DNA from: a bacterium UBP2_UBA2255
GTDB taxonomy: Bacteria > Edwardsbacteria > AC1 > EtOH8
Direction: 5' to 3'
DNA length: 34,021 nt
Assembly (NCBI GenBank): GCA_002347565.1
Contig: DDXR01000027.1
Location: 3,106 to 37,126 of the forward strand
Shown here: positions 6,217 to 13,839 of the stretch, one piece after another
How the letters are laid out: every line of letters starts with the position of its first letter
How positions within the stretch are numbered: position 1 is the first letter of the stretch
Made by a program: the position numbers and the translations under genes
The notes under the pieces: model-generated
Told to the model about the DNA's origin: nothing
Databases searched by the model: none
The model's input: the letters and a program-made list of their open reading frames with translations, nothing else

Positions 6217-7542
6217 ATGGCCAAGAAAAGAGTGCTGATCATGGGGGCCGCGGGGCGCGACTTCCATAATTTCAACGTCTATTTCCGGAACAACAAGGCG
6301 TACAACGTCGTCGCCTTCACCGCCACCCAGATCCCGGACATCGCCGGCCGCAAGTACCCGGCGGCCCTGGCCGGCAAGCTGTACCCCAAGGGCATCCCGA
6401 TCCACGACGAGAAGGACCTGAGCAAGCTGATCGCCAGGCTCAAGGTCGACATCGCCGTGTTTTCGTACTCCGACGTGCCCTACGCCTACGTGATGGGCAA
6501 GTCCGCGGTGGTCAACGCCGCCGGCGCCGACTTCATGATGCTGGGTCCCAAGGACACGATGATCAAGTCCAAGAAGCCGGTGATCTCCATCTGCGCGGTG
6601 CGCACCGGCTGCGGCAAGAGCCAGACCACCCGCCGGGTGATCGAGGTGCTGATGGCCATGGGCAAGAAGGTGGTGGCCGTGCGCCACCCCATGCCCTACG
6701 GCGACCTGGTGAAGCAGAAGGTCCAGCGCTTCGCCACCATCGATGACCTGAAGAAGCACAAGTGCACCATCGAGGAGATGGAGGAGTACGAGCCGCACGT
6801 GTCGCGCGGCAACGTCATCTACGCCGGGGTGGACTACGAGGCCATCCTGCGCCAGGCCGAGCGCGAGGCCGACGTCATCGTCTGGGACGGCGGCAACAAC
6901 GACTTCCCGTTCTACCAGTCCGACCTGGAGATCGTGGTGGTCGACCCGCACCGGCCGGGACACGAGCTGTCGTACTACCCCGGCGAAGTCAATCTGCGCC
7001 GGGCCCACGTGGTGGTGATCAACAAGGAGGACAGCGCCTCCGCGGAGAACATCGCGCTGGTCAAGCGCAACATCGCCATGGCCAACCCGGGCGCGGTGGT
7101 GATCGACGCCGACTCGCCGGTGACGGTGGAGCAGGGCGAGACCATCCGGGGCAAGCGGGTGCTGGTGATCGAGGACGGCCCGACCCTGACCCACGGCGAG
7201 ATGAAGTACGGCGCCGGCGTGGTGGTGGCCCGGAAGTACGGCGCGGCCGCGATGGTCGATCCCCGGCCCCACGCCGTGGGCACCATCGCCGGCACCTTCA
7301 AGAAGTACCCCGGCATCGGCGTGCTGCTCCCGGCCATGGGCTACTCCAAGCAGCAGATCGCCGACCTGCAGGCCACCATCAACAACACGCCCTGCGACCT
7401 CTACGTCATCGGCACGCCGATCGACCTGCGGCGGCTGATCAGGTTCCCCCGCCCCGCCCTGCAGGCGCAGTACGAGCTGGCAGAGACCAGCAAGCCCGAC
7501 CTGGCCGAGGTCATAAAGAAGAAGATCAAGTTCAAGAAGTAA
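6217..7542 (+). CDS. Cyclic 2,3-diphosphoglycerate synthetase-like P-loop protein
   Basis: This is a 441-residue cytoplasmic protein. It begins KKRVLIMGAAGRDFHNFNVYFR, the hallmark N-terminus of the family named after the methanogen enzyme that cyclises 2,3-diphosphoglycerate with ATP. A nucleotide-binding loop VRTGCGKS (residues 128-135, K134) follows, with the family's SQTTR continuation. Later conserved-looking stretches are WDGGNNDFPFY and YYPGEVNLRRA. The length is close to the 460 residues of the archaeal enzyme. Bacteria are not known to accumulate cyclic diphosphoglycerate, so the true substrate here is unknown. Carbamate kinase follows in the same direction across a 125-bp inverted-repeat gap, and the pairing hints at a shared phosphoryl-transfer role. 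GAGGA 7 bp before ATG 6217 is a good ribosome binding site. The C-terminus is lysine-rich (KKKIKFKK). Confidence 0.85.
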   Translation: MAKKRVLIMGAAGRDFHNFNVYFRNNKAYNVVAFTATQIPDIAGRKYPAALAGKLYPKGIPIHDEKDLSKLIARLKVDIAVFSYSDVPYAYVMGKSAVVNAAGADFMMLGPKDTMIKSKKPVISICAVRTGCGKSQTTRRVIEVLMAMGKKVVAVRHPMPYGDLVKQKVQRFATIDDLKKHKCTIEEMEEYEPHVSRGNVIYAGVDYEAILRQAEREADVIVWDGGNNDFPFYQSDLEIVVVDPHRPGHELSYYPGEVNLRRAHVVVINKEDSASAENIALVKRNIAMANPGAVVIDADSPVTVEQGETIRGKRVLVIEDGPTLTHGEMKYGAGVVVARKYGAAAMVDPRPHAVGTIAGTFKKYPGIGVLLPAMGYSKQQIADLQATINNTPCDLYVIGTPIDLRRLIRFPRPALQAQYELAETSKPDLAEVIKKKIKFKK

Positions 7543-7549
7543 CCATTTT

Positions 7550-7656
7550 GCCACGGAGACACGGAGGCACAGAGAGCTTTCCACCGGAGACCCCGTGAAC
7601 GGGACGACAGTGTCCCTGGTTTGAAACGAATCTCTGTGTCTCTGCGCCTCTGTGGC
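7550..7656. repeat. Inverted repeat with 26-bp arms between the cDPGS homologue and arcC
   Basis: The left arm (7550-7575) and right arm (7631-7656) match at 21 of 26 positions as an inverted repeat, with a spacer of about 55 nt. All five differences are purine transitions, and three of them would still pair as G-U in RNA. The arms are built from CCACGGAG/CACAGAG units, also seen singly at 503-524. The element fills the whole gap and ends 11 bp before ATG 7668. Copies of this kind behave like a non-autonomous or REP-like dispersed element. Confidence 0.7.
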
Positions 7657-7667
7657 GGACCATAGGT

Positions 7668-8609
7668 ATGAGCAACAACAAGACCGCGGTGGTGGCCCTG
7701 GGCGGCAACGCCATCGGCGCCACCGGCACAGAGGACATCCACCAGCAGTTCGCCAACACCCGGACGGCGATCGACGGCATCCTGCCCCTGCTGCGCGAGG
7801 GCTACAACATCGCCATCACCCACGGCAACGGGCCCCAGGTGGGCAACGCCCTGCTGCGGGTGGAGCGCACCTACCCCGGACTGCCGGCCCTGCCGCTGGG
7901 CGTGATCGTGGCAGACACCGAGGGCGGCATCGGCTACATGATCGAGCAGTGCCTGCAGAACCGGCTGCTGCAGGAGAAGATCGCCCGCGACGTGGTGACC
8001 ATCGTCACCCAGGTGGTGGTCGACCGGGACGATCCCTCGATCCGGAACCCCTCCAAGCCGATCGGTCCGTACTACCAGGCCGGGGAGGTCGACGGCCTGA
8101 AGGCCCGGGGCTGGACCGTCAGGGACGACGCCGGCCGCGGCTTCCGCCGCTTCGTGCCGTCGCCCATCCCGCGGGCGGTGGTCAACAAGGCCACCATCCG
8201 TGACCTGGTGGCCCGGGGCACGGTGGTGATCACCGCCGGCGGCGGCGGGGTGCCGGTCTACGCCGATCCCGACGGCCGTTACGAGGGCGTGGACGCGGTG
8301 ATCGACAAGGACCGGGCCAGCGCCGTGGTGGCGCGCGACATCGGCGCCGGGACCCTGCTGATCCTGACCCAGGTCGAAAAGGTCGCGCTCAACTACAAGC
8401 AGCCGGACCAGAAGGACCTCGACGCCATCACCCTGGCCGACGCCAAGAAATACCTGGCCCAGGGCCATTTCGCCGCCGGCAGCATGGGCCCCAAGATCGA
8501 GGCGGCCATCCAGTTCCTGGAGTACGGCGGGGAGCGGGTGATCATCACCTCGCTGGAGAAGGCGGCCCAGGCGGTGCGGGGCGAGGCCGGGACGGTCATC
8601 AGCGGGTAA
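7668..8609 (+). CDS. arcC: Carbamate kinase
   Basis: Carbamate kinase reversibly converts carbamoyl phosphate and ADP into carbamate and ATP, usually the last, ATP-yielding step of arginine, agmatine or purine-derived ureido catabolism. The 313-residue length is normal for the family. Amino-acid kinase landmarks are VVALGGNAIG (residues 8-17), ITHGNGPQVGNAL (50-62), the IPRAVVN segment, and TAGGGGVPVY in the nucleotide-binding half, followed by the IDKDRASAVVA stretch typical of ArcC. Neither arginine deiminase nor a carbamoyltransferase lies in the window, so the source of carbamoyl phosphate is unknown. The partner upstream is the cyclic-diphosphoglycerate synthetase homologue. The start at ATG 7668 is preferred because the family begins just before the first strand. 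No clear Shine-Dalgarno is visible, because the repeat arm occupies the leader. Confidence 0.95.
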   Translation: MSNNKTAVVALGGNAIGATGTEDIHQQFANTRTAIDGILPLLREGYNIAITHGNGPQVGNALLRVERTYPGLPALPLGVIVADTEGGIGYMIEQCLQNRLLQEKIARDVVTIVTQVVVDRDDPSIRNPSKPIGPYYQAGEVDGLKARGWTVRDDAGRGFRRFVPSPIPRAVVNKATIRDLVARGTVVITAGGGGVPVYADPDGRYEGVDAVIDKDRASAVVARDIGAGTLLILTQVEKVALNYKQPDQKDLDAITLADAKKYLAQGHFAAGSMGPKIEAAIQFLEYGGERVIITSLEKAAQAVRGEAGTVISG

Positions 8610-8622
8610 GCGGGATGACCGG

Positions 8623-8741
8623 GACGCTGATTGACGCTGATCCCCGCTGATCGAGCAACCCGTGTCCATCCGGGTAGCATCCCCTGGAACCGTTTTGATT
8701 TTTACCTGTTGGTTATGTTTCGAATTTTGGATTTGGGATTT
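8623..8741. repeat. Gap holding degenerate tandem GACGCTGAT units and an AT-rich repeat
   Basis: GACGCTGAT occurs at 8623-8631 and 8633-8641, and CGCTGAT again at 8645-8651, a 10-bp period. CCGTGTCCATCCGGGT follows. Then an AT-rich stretch, AATTTTGGATTTGGGATTT (8723-8741), shows a short GGATTT-type periodicity. These look like two dispersed low-complexity elements placed end to end in the 211-bp gap after arcC. Confidence 0.5.
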
Positions 8742-8820
8742 CAATGGAATTCATACCCTCACGTAGCCAGGACGACACAACGCTACACAATCGCAATCAT
8801 ATACAGAGAACGGAGCGGCA

Positions 8821-9093
8821 ATGAACCTATTCGTGGGCAGCCTCGCCAAGGACGTGGTGGACGAGGATCTGCGGGACGCGTTCGCGGCGTACGGCACGGT
8901 GGAATCGGCCATGGTGATCAAGGACCGGTCGACCGGCCAGTCCAAGGGCTTCGGCTTCGTGGAGATGCCGGTCAAGGCCGAGGCGGCCAAGGCCATCGAC
9001 GCCCTGTCGGGGCGCCACATGCTGAAGGGGCGGATCATCATGGTCAACGAGGCCCGGCCCAAGGGCGAAAGCCGCGGCGGGCGGCGCTGGTAG
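8821..9093 (+). CDS. RRM-domain RNA-binding protein
   Basis: This is a 90-residue single RNA-recognition-motif protein. RNP2 is NLFVGSL at residues 2-8 and RNP1 is KGFGFVEM at 42-49. The phenylalanines of RNP1 stack on RNA bases. The fold beta-alpha-beta-beta-alpha-beta is complete by about residue 80, and a short basic tail, SRGGRRW, follows. Small bacterial RRM proteins of this type are known from cyanobacteria (Rbp proteins) and many Gram-negative and candidate-phylum genomes, often linked to cold response; their targets are mostly unknown. The ribosome binding site GGAG lies a few bases before ATG 8821. A GC-rich hairpin directly after the stop separates it from korD, so it may be a single-gene transcript. 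Confidence 0.92.
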   Translation: MNLFVGSLAKDVVDEDLRDAFAAYGTVESAMVIKDRSTGQSKGFGFVEMPVKAEAAKAIDALSGRHMLKGRIIMVNEARPKGESRGGRRW

Positions 9094-9095
9094 CC

Positions 9096-9125
9096 GCGGC
9101 CCGGCGGGGTCCAACCGCCGGCCGC
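9096..9125 (+). terminator. GC-rich hairpin after the RRM gene
   Basis: GCGGCCCGGCGG (9096-9107) pairs with CCGCCGGCCGC (9115-9125) with one bulged C and a seven-base loop, starting 2 bp after the stop at 9093. No T-run follows, so it is a candidate terminator or RNA-stabilising stem only. Confidence 0.4.
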
Positions 9126-9172
9126 CGCCAGCGCCGGCACCACTTCACGTGACACTTAACAGCGGAGACCGT

Positions 9173-9433
9173 ATGGCCAAGAACACCACGGTTGAAGCGG
9201 CGCGCGCCGAGATCGAGCGGGACTTCCAGGCCGGCTACGACCTGCCGGTCTACGTCTACAAGCCCTGGTGCAAGTCCTGCGAGATCTGCGTGGCGCTGTG
9301 CCCCAAGCGGGTGCTGGAGATGGGCGAGGACCGCAAGCCGGTCGTGGCCCGGCCCGCCGACTGCATCCAGTGCCGGATGTGCGAACTGCACTGCCCGGAC
9401 CTGGCCGTCTTCGTGACCAAGGAGAAGGGCTGA
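9173..9433 (+). CDS. korD: 2-oxoacid:ferredoxin oxidoreductase, delta subunit (2[4Fe-4S] ferredoxin)
   Basis: This 86-residue subunit carries two CX2CX2CX3CP motifs, CKSCEICVALCP and CIQCRMCELHCP, each binding one 4Fe-4S cluster. It passes electrons from the thiamine-diphosphate site of the complex to external ferredoxin. ATG 9173 is chosen because GGAG sits 6-7 bp upstream and the protein then starts MAKNTTVEAA; an in-frame GTG at 9149 lacks a ribosome site. The stop overlaps the korA start in TGATG. The order delta-alpha-beta-gamma matches the four-gene 2-oxoglutarate-type complexes of anaerobes. It is most likely co-translated with the next gene. Confidence 0.92.
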   Translation: MAKNTTVEAARAEIERDFQAGYDLPVYVYKPWCKSCEICVALCPKRVLEMGEDRKPVVARPADCIQCRMCELHCPDLAVFVTKEKG

Positions 9434-10566
9434 TGAGCGCCGATATCCGCCTGCTGCAGGGCAACGAGGCCTGCGCCGAGGGGGCGATCTACGCCGGCTG
9501 CGACTTCTTCGGCGGCTACCCCATCACCCCCTCGACCGAGGTGGCCGAGGAGATGGCCCGGCTGCTGCCCCGGCACGGGGGCAAGTTCATCCAGATGGAG
9601 GACGAGATCGCCGGCATCGCCACGATGCTGGGGGCCGGCGCAGCCGGCGCCAAGGCGATGACCGCCACCTCGGGGCCGGGATTCTCGCTGATGATGGAGC
9701 TGCTGGGCTACGGCTGCATGGCCGAGATCCCGGCGGTGATCGTCAACGTCCAGCGGGCCGGCCCGTCGACCGGCCTGCCGACCAAGGGCGCCCAGGCCGA
9801 CATGATGCAAGCCCGGTGGGGCACCCACGGCGACCACCCGGCGATCGCCCTGTGCCCGTCATCGGTGGCCGAGAGCTTCTCCCTGACGGTCAAGTCGTTC
9901 AACCTGGCCGAGCGCTTCCGGATGCCCGTGCAGCTGATGCTGGACGAATTCATCGGCCATTTGCGCGAGAAGGTCACCATCCCGGCGCCGGGCGAGCTGG
10001 AGGTGTACACCCATCCCCGGCCGTCGGTCGCGCCCGGGGAGTACCGGCACTTCGGCGACGGCACCAGCGTGGGCGGCGCCTACGCCGCGATGGGAACCGG
10101 CTACCGCTTCAACATCACCGGACTGACCCACGACCCGATGGGCTTCCCCACCGGCCGCACCGACGAGATCCGTTGGAAGATGGACCGGCTGCGGGCCAAG
10201 ACCGATGACCACCTGCCGGAGCTGGTCGATGTCGAGCGCGAGTTCCTGGACGACGCAGAGGTCGTGCTGTTCGCCTACGGCGGCGGCGCCCGCACCGCAC
10301 AGGAGGCGGTCCGCCTGGCCCGGGCCCGGGGGATCAAGGCCGGCCTGCTGCGGCCCCGCATCGTCTGGCCGTTCCCCGACCAGACGGTGGCCGATGCCCT
10401 GGCCAAGGCCAAGGCCATGCTGGTGGTCGAGCTCAACCAGGGCCAGCTGATCGGCGAGGTGCGGCGTGTCAACCAGGGCGGGACCAAGGTGGTTCCGGTG
10501 CTGCGCTACGACGGCGAGATCATCACCCCGGACGAGCTGATGACCGCAGTGGAGGCCAACCGATGA
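9433..10566 (+). CDS. korA: 2-oxoacid:ferredoxin oxidoreductase, alpha subunit
   Basis: This 377-residue subunit has the pyrimidine-binding domain of the pyruvate/2-oxoacid:ferredoxin oxidoreductase family. Residues near 25-35 read FFGGYPITPSTEV, and IQMEDEIAGI with the MTATSGPGFSLM loop follows; both are conserved around the thiamine diphosphate and substrate site. QRAGPSTGLPTKGAQAD is characteristic of the 2-oxoglutarate-type (KorA) branch. The enzyme oxidatively decarboxylates a 2-oxoacid, most likely 2-oxoglutarate, to the acyl-CoA and reduced ferredoxin, or runs in reverse for CO2 fixation. The substrate cannot be fixed from sequence alone; branched-chain 2-oxoacids are the alternative. 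It overlaps korD by one base and korB by four. Confidence 0.93.
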   Translation: MSADIRLLQGNEACAEGAIYAGCDFFGGYPITPSTEVAEEMARLLPRHGGKFIQMEDEIAGIATMLGAGAAGAKAMTATSGPGFSLMMELLGYGCMAEIPAVIVNVQRAGPSTGLPTKGAQADMMQARWGTHGDHPAIALCPSSVAESFSLTVKSFNLAERFRMPVQLMLDEFIGHLREKVTIPAPGELEVYTHPRPSVAPGEYRHFGDGTSVGGAYAAMGTGYRFNITGLTHDPMGFPTGRTDEIRWKMDRLRAKTDDHLPELVDVEREFLDDAEVVLFAYGGGARTAQEAVRLARARGIKAGLLRPRIVWPFPDQTVADALAKAKAMLVVELNQGQLIGEVRRVNQGGTKVVPVLRYDGEIITPDELMTAVEANR

Positions 10567-11393
10567 TCACCATGCACCCATCGTTCGAGATGCTGCGGCC
10601 CGGGAAGAAGTTTCCCACCGTGTGGTGCCCGGGCTGCGGCCACGGCATCGTCCAGGGCGCAATCATCCGCGCCGTGCAGAAGCTGGGCATCCCCCGCGAC
10701 CAAATGGTGATGGTCTCGGGCATCGGCTGCTCGTCCCGGATGCCGGTGTACGTGGACTTCAACAGCCTGCACACCGCCCACGGCCGGGCCATCGCCTTCG
10801 CCACCGGGGTCAAGCTGCACAATCCCAAGCTCCATGTGATCGTGATCACCGGCGACGGCGACGCCCTGGCCATCGGCGGCAACCATTTCATCCACGCCGC
10901 CCGCCGCAACGTCGAGCTGACGGTGATCCTGCTCAACAACAACATCTACGGCATGACCGGCGGCCAGTACTCTCCGACCACGCCGATCGGCAAGCGGGCC
11001 AGCACCGCGCCCTACGGCACCGCCGAGCGCGACTTCGACCCCTGCGCCCTGGCGGTTGCGGCCGGCGCTGTGTTCGCCGCCCGGGGCACGGTGTTCGGCG
11101 TGGTGGAGCTGGAGAAGATGATCCAGCAGGCCCTGGCCAAGAGGGGGTTCGCCCTGGTCGAGGCCCTCAGCCCATGTCCCACGCTGTACGGGCGGCTCAA
11201 CCGCGAAGGCAATGCCGTCAAGATGATCCAGTGGCAGAAGGAGAACACCATCAACGCCAAGGCCGCGGCCAAGCTCCCGCCGGAGAAGACCGCCGGCAAG
11301 ATCATCACCGGCGTGTTCCACGACGCGGAGGTGACGCCGTACACCGAGGTCTACCAGGGCATCATCGACAAGGCGCAGGGGCAGAAACAGTAA
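10563..11393 (+). CDS. korB: 2-oxoacid:ferredoxin oxidoreductase, beta subunit (TPP-binding)
   Basis: This 276-residue subunit carries the thiamine-diphosphate pyrophosphate-binding domain. WCPGCGHGIV near residues 21-30, the GIGCSSRMPVY loop, HGRAIAFATG, and the magnesium/TPP motif GDGDALAIGGNHFIHAARRN ending in LLNNNIYGMTGGQ are all in place. It overlaps korA in ATGA, so translation is coupled. A perfect 20-bp palindrome begins at the first base after its stop, before korC, and may lower or stabilise expression of the last subunit. The subunit works as a heterotetramer or its multiple with KorA, KorC and KorD in the cytoplasm. Confidence 0.94.
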   Translation: MITMHPSFEMLRPGKKFPTVWCPGCGHGIVQGAIIRAVQKLGIPRDQMVMVSGIGCSSRMPVYVDFNSLHTAHGRAIAFATGVKLHNPKLHVIVITGDGDALAIGGNHFIHAARRNVELTVILLNNNIYGMTGGQYSPTTPIGKRASTAPYGTAERDFDPCALAVAAGAVFAARGTVFGVVELEKMIQQALAKRGFALVEALSPCPTLYGRLNREGNAVKMIQWQKENTINAKAAAKLPPEKTAGKIITGVFHDAEVTPYTEVYQGIIDKAQGQKQ

Positions 11394-11413
11394 GGGCGAC
11401 CGGCCGGTCGCCC
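11394..11413. repeat. Perfect 20-bp palindrome between korB and korC
   Basis: GGGCGACCGG and its exact complement abut with no spacer, starting immediately after the korB stop. In RNA it would fold with a small loop opened from the centre. It may be an intra-operon stem that affects mRNA stability or coupling, or a binding site for a dimeric protein. It could equally be a dispersed repeat. Confidence 0.6.
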
Positions 11414-11429
11414 CAACGCGAGGATAGCA

Positions 11430-11972
11430 ATGAAGGACAAACACCAGATCCGCCTGTCCGGCTCGGGCGGCCAGGGGATGATCACCGCCGGGGTGATCCT
11501 GGCCGAGGCGGCCGGCGTGCACGACGGCAAGAACGTCGTCCAGTCGCAGAGCTACGGCCCCGAGGCCCGGGGCGGCGCCAGCAAGGCCGAGGTGATCATC
11601 TCCGACCAGGAGATTTTCTTCCCCAAGGCCACGGCCATCGACATCCTGCTGGCCATGACCCAGGAGGCTTGGGACCGGTACAGCGATGACCTCAGGGAGG
11701 GGGGGCTGGCCGTCGTCGACTCGTTCTACGTGAAGGCAGCCGGCCGCCCGAACGTCCATGCCCTGCCGCTGTCGCAGTCGGCGCGGGAGGAGGTCGGGAT
11801 CGAGATCGTGGCGAATTTCATCGCCCTGGCGGCCATCGCCGAGTTGACCGGCGTGGTCTCCAAGGCGGCCCTGGAGAAGGCGATGCTGGCGCGGGTCCCC
11901 AGGGGCACCGAGGACAAGAACCGCAAGGCGCTGGAGATCGGCTACCGCCTGGCGCGCGGCGCCAAGGGCTAG
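11430..11972 (+). CDS. korC: 2-oxoacid:ferredoxin oxidoreductase, gamma subunit
   Basis: This 180-residue protein starts with IRLSGSGGQGMITAGVILAEAA, the glycine-rich signature of the gamma domain. It continues SQSYGPEARGGASKAEVIIS, also diagnostic, and ends in the helical segment seen in KorC. It completes the KorDABC set. GAGGATAGCA before ATG 11430 supplies the ribosome binding site. The 36-bp gap from korB holds the palindrome 11394-11413. The next gene, ndk, starts 21 bp after the stop, so the transcript probably continues. Confidence 0.93.
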   Translation: MKDKHQIRLSGSGGQGMITAGVILAEAAGVHDGKNVVQSQSYGPEARGGASKAEVIISDQEIFFPKATAIDILLAMTQEAWDRYSDDLREGGLAVVDSFYVKAAGRPNVHALPLSQSAREEVGIEIVANFIALAAIAELTGVVSKAALEKAMLARVPRGTEDKNRKALEIGYRLARGAKG

Positions 11973-11993
11973 GCGCGGATCCCGCAGGCGGCG

Positions 11994-12470
11994 ATGCACC
12001 AGCCAGTCCAGCGAACCCTGCTGATCATCAAGCCCGACGCGGTGCGGCGGGGGCTGATCGGCGAGATCCTGCACCGGGTAGAGGTCGACGGCTTCCAGGT
12101 CATCTCGATGCGGATGCTGCGCCTGACCGAACGCCAGGCCCGGCGCTTCTACCTGGCCCACCGGCGGAAGCCGTTCTACGATCCGCTGTGCAAATTCATG
12201 ATTTCCGGCCGGTGCGTGCTGTGCGTGCTGGAGCGGGAGGGGGCCATTGATTCCCTGCGCCAATTGGTGGGCAAGACCAATCCCAAGGATGCGGCCTTCG
12301 GCACCATCCGGCACGATTACGCCACCGACACCAGGCAGAACTGTGTCCACGCCTCGGATTCGCCGGAGTCGGCCGTCCGCGAGGTCGGTTTCTTCTTCAA
12401 GCCGACGGCGCTGGTGCGCATCAAGCATGGATTGAGGGGCATCTACCGGCTGCCGTTCGTCAAGCGCTAA
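11994..12470 (+). CDS. ndk: Nucleoside diphosphate kinase
   Basis: This enzyme transfers the terminal phosphate between nucleoside triphosphates and diphosphates through a phosphohistidine. The N-terminus QRTLLIIKPDAVRRGLIGEIL and the middle KTNPKDAAFGTIRHDYA are classic. The active-site histidine lies in NCVHASDSPESA, where most enzymes have NxxHGSDS; the G-to-A change is also seen in many anaerobes and should not abolish activity. The 158-residue length exceeds the usual 140-150 because of a C-terminal extension (KHGLRGIYRLPFVKR). It lies between korC and ackA, in line with use of GTP or ADP from succinyl-CoA or acetyl-phosphate metabolism. That link is inference. Confidence 0.95.
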   Translation: MHQPVQRTLLIIKPDAVRRGLIGEILHRVEVDGFQVISMRMLRLTERQARRFYLAHRRKPFYDPLCKFMISGRCVLCVLEREGAIDSLRQLVGKTNPKDAAFGTIRHDYATDTRQNCVHASDSPESAVREVGFFFKPTALVRIKHGLRGIYRLPFVKR

Positions 12471-12489
12471 CATCATCAAGGGGGCATAC

Positions 12490-13809
12490 GTGGCATCGGA
12501 TACCACCGTCCTGTCGCTCAACTGCGGCAGCTCGTCGGTCAAGTACCAGTTGTACAACTGGACCCGCAAGGAGATCATGGCCAAGGGCCTGGTGGAACGG
12601 GTGACCGTCGGCGGCTCGTTCATCGTGCACGAGGTGCCGCACCGCGACCCGGTCAAGATCGCCCACGACTGCCCCGACCACCAGGTGGCCATCAAGCTGA
12701 TCATGGACACCATGCTCCACGAGAACCACCCGGTGATCTCGGACCTGGCGGAGATCTCCGCCGTCGGGCACCGGGTCGTGCACGGCGGCGAGAAATTCGC
12801 CAAGTCGACCCTGATCACCGGCGAGGTGCTCAAGGCCTTCGAGGAGCTGTACTCGCTGGCGCCCCTCCACAACCCGCCCAACGTGCTGGGCATCCGCGCC
12901 GCCCAGGCCATCCTGCCCGACGTCCCGCACGTCGCCGTCATGGACACGGCGTTCCACCAGACCATGCCGCCCACGTCCTTCGTCTACGCCGTTCCCTACG
13001 AATGGTACGAGAAGTACGGCGTGCGGCGCTACGGGTTCCACGGAACCTCGCATCTCTACGTTGCCAAGCGTGCGGCGGTGCTGCTCAAGAAGAGCCCGTT
13101 CGACGTCAACCTGGTCACCTGCCACATCGGCAACGGGGTCAGCCTGGCGGCCATCAAGAACGGCTGCAGCCACGACACCAGCCTGGGCATGGCCACCATG
13201 GAGGGCCTGGTGATGGGCACCCGCTGCGGCGACGTCGACCCGGCCATCATGCCCTACATCTGCGACAAGGAGGGCAAGACGGCCAAGGAGGTCGAGGCCG
13301 TCTATCTGAAGAAATCCGGCCTGCTGGGCGTCTCCGGCAAGTACACCGACCGCCGCGACATCGAGAACGCCATGGACGAGGGCGACGAGCGGGCCCGGCT
13401 GGCGTTCGAGATCGAGTGCTACCGGCTGAAGAAGTACATCGGAGCCTACTACGCGGCCCTGGGCCGGCTGGACGCCGTGGTGTTCACGGGCGGGGCCGGC
13501 GAGATGGGGCCGAGGCTGCGGCTGGGGGTGCTGTCCGGCATGGAGGACATGGGCATCGTGCTGGCGCCGGAGCGCAACAAGGAGGCCCGCAGCCGCAACC
13601 ATGAGTTCGAGATCTCGGCCGAATCCTCCCGGGTGAGGATCTTCGTGATCCCCACCGACGAGGAACTGGTGTTCACCGAGGACGTGGTGGCCATCATCGA
13701 GAAACACTACGACGTCCACACCAAATTCAAGTACTCGTTCGAGGACCCGGGCTACGTCAACCGGATGCGGGACGAGGCCTACCAGCGCGAGCTGTTGAAG
13801 AAGAAGTAG
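12490..13809 (+). CDS. ackA: Acetate kinase
   Basis: Acetate kinase makes ATP and acetate from acetyl phosphate. The GTG start at 12490 gives ASDTTVLSLNCGSSSVKYQL, with the conserved N11 and the phosphate-binding SSSVK. Further landmarks are GHRVVHGG, the DTAFHQTMP loop (D152, H156), YGFHGTSH, CHIGNGVSLAAI, MGTRCGDVDP and FTGGAGEMG. AAGGGGG precedes the start. The protein has 439 residues, roughly 35 more than E. coli AckA because of a C-terminal tail (FEDPGYVNRMRDEAYQRELLKKK). No phosphotransacetylase gene is in the window. With Kor and Ndk it forms the energy block: ferredoxin reduction with acyl-CoA formation and ATP by substrate-level phosphorylation. Butyrate or propionate kinase is less likely, since the motifs follow AckA. 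Confidence 0.94.
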   Translation: MASDTTVLSLNCGSSSVKYQLYNWTRKEIMAKGLVERVTVGGSFIVHEVPHRDPVKIAHDCPDHQVAIKLIMDTMLHENHPVISDLAEISAVGHRVVHGGEKFAKSTLITGEVLKAFEELYSLAPLHNPPNVLGIRAAQAILPDVPHVAVMDTAFHQTMPPTSFVYAVPYEWYEKYGVRRYGFHGTSHLYVAKRAAVLLKKSPFDVNLVTCHIGNGVSLAAIKNGCSHDTSLGMATMEGLVMGTRCGDVDPAIMPYICDKEGKTAKEVEAVYLKKSGLLGVSGKYTDRRDIENAMDEGDERARLAFEIECYRLKKYIGAYYAALGRLDAVVFTGGAGEMGPRLRLGVLSGMEDMGIVLAPERNKEARSRNHEFEISAESSRVRIFVIPTDEELVFTEDVVAIIEKHYDVHTKFKYSFEDPGYVNRMRDEAYQRELLKKK

Positions 13810-13839
13810 CGGCGCGGCGGCAGCGCCGGCCGGCATCAC

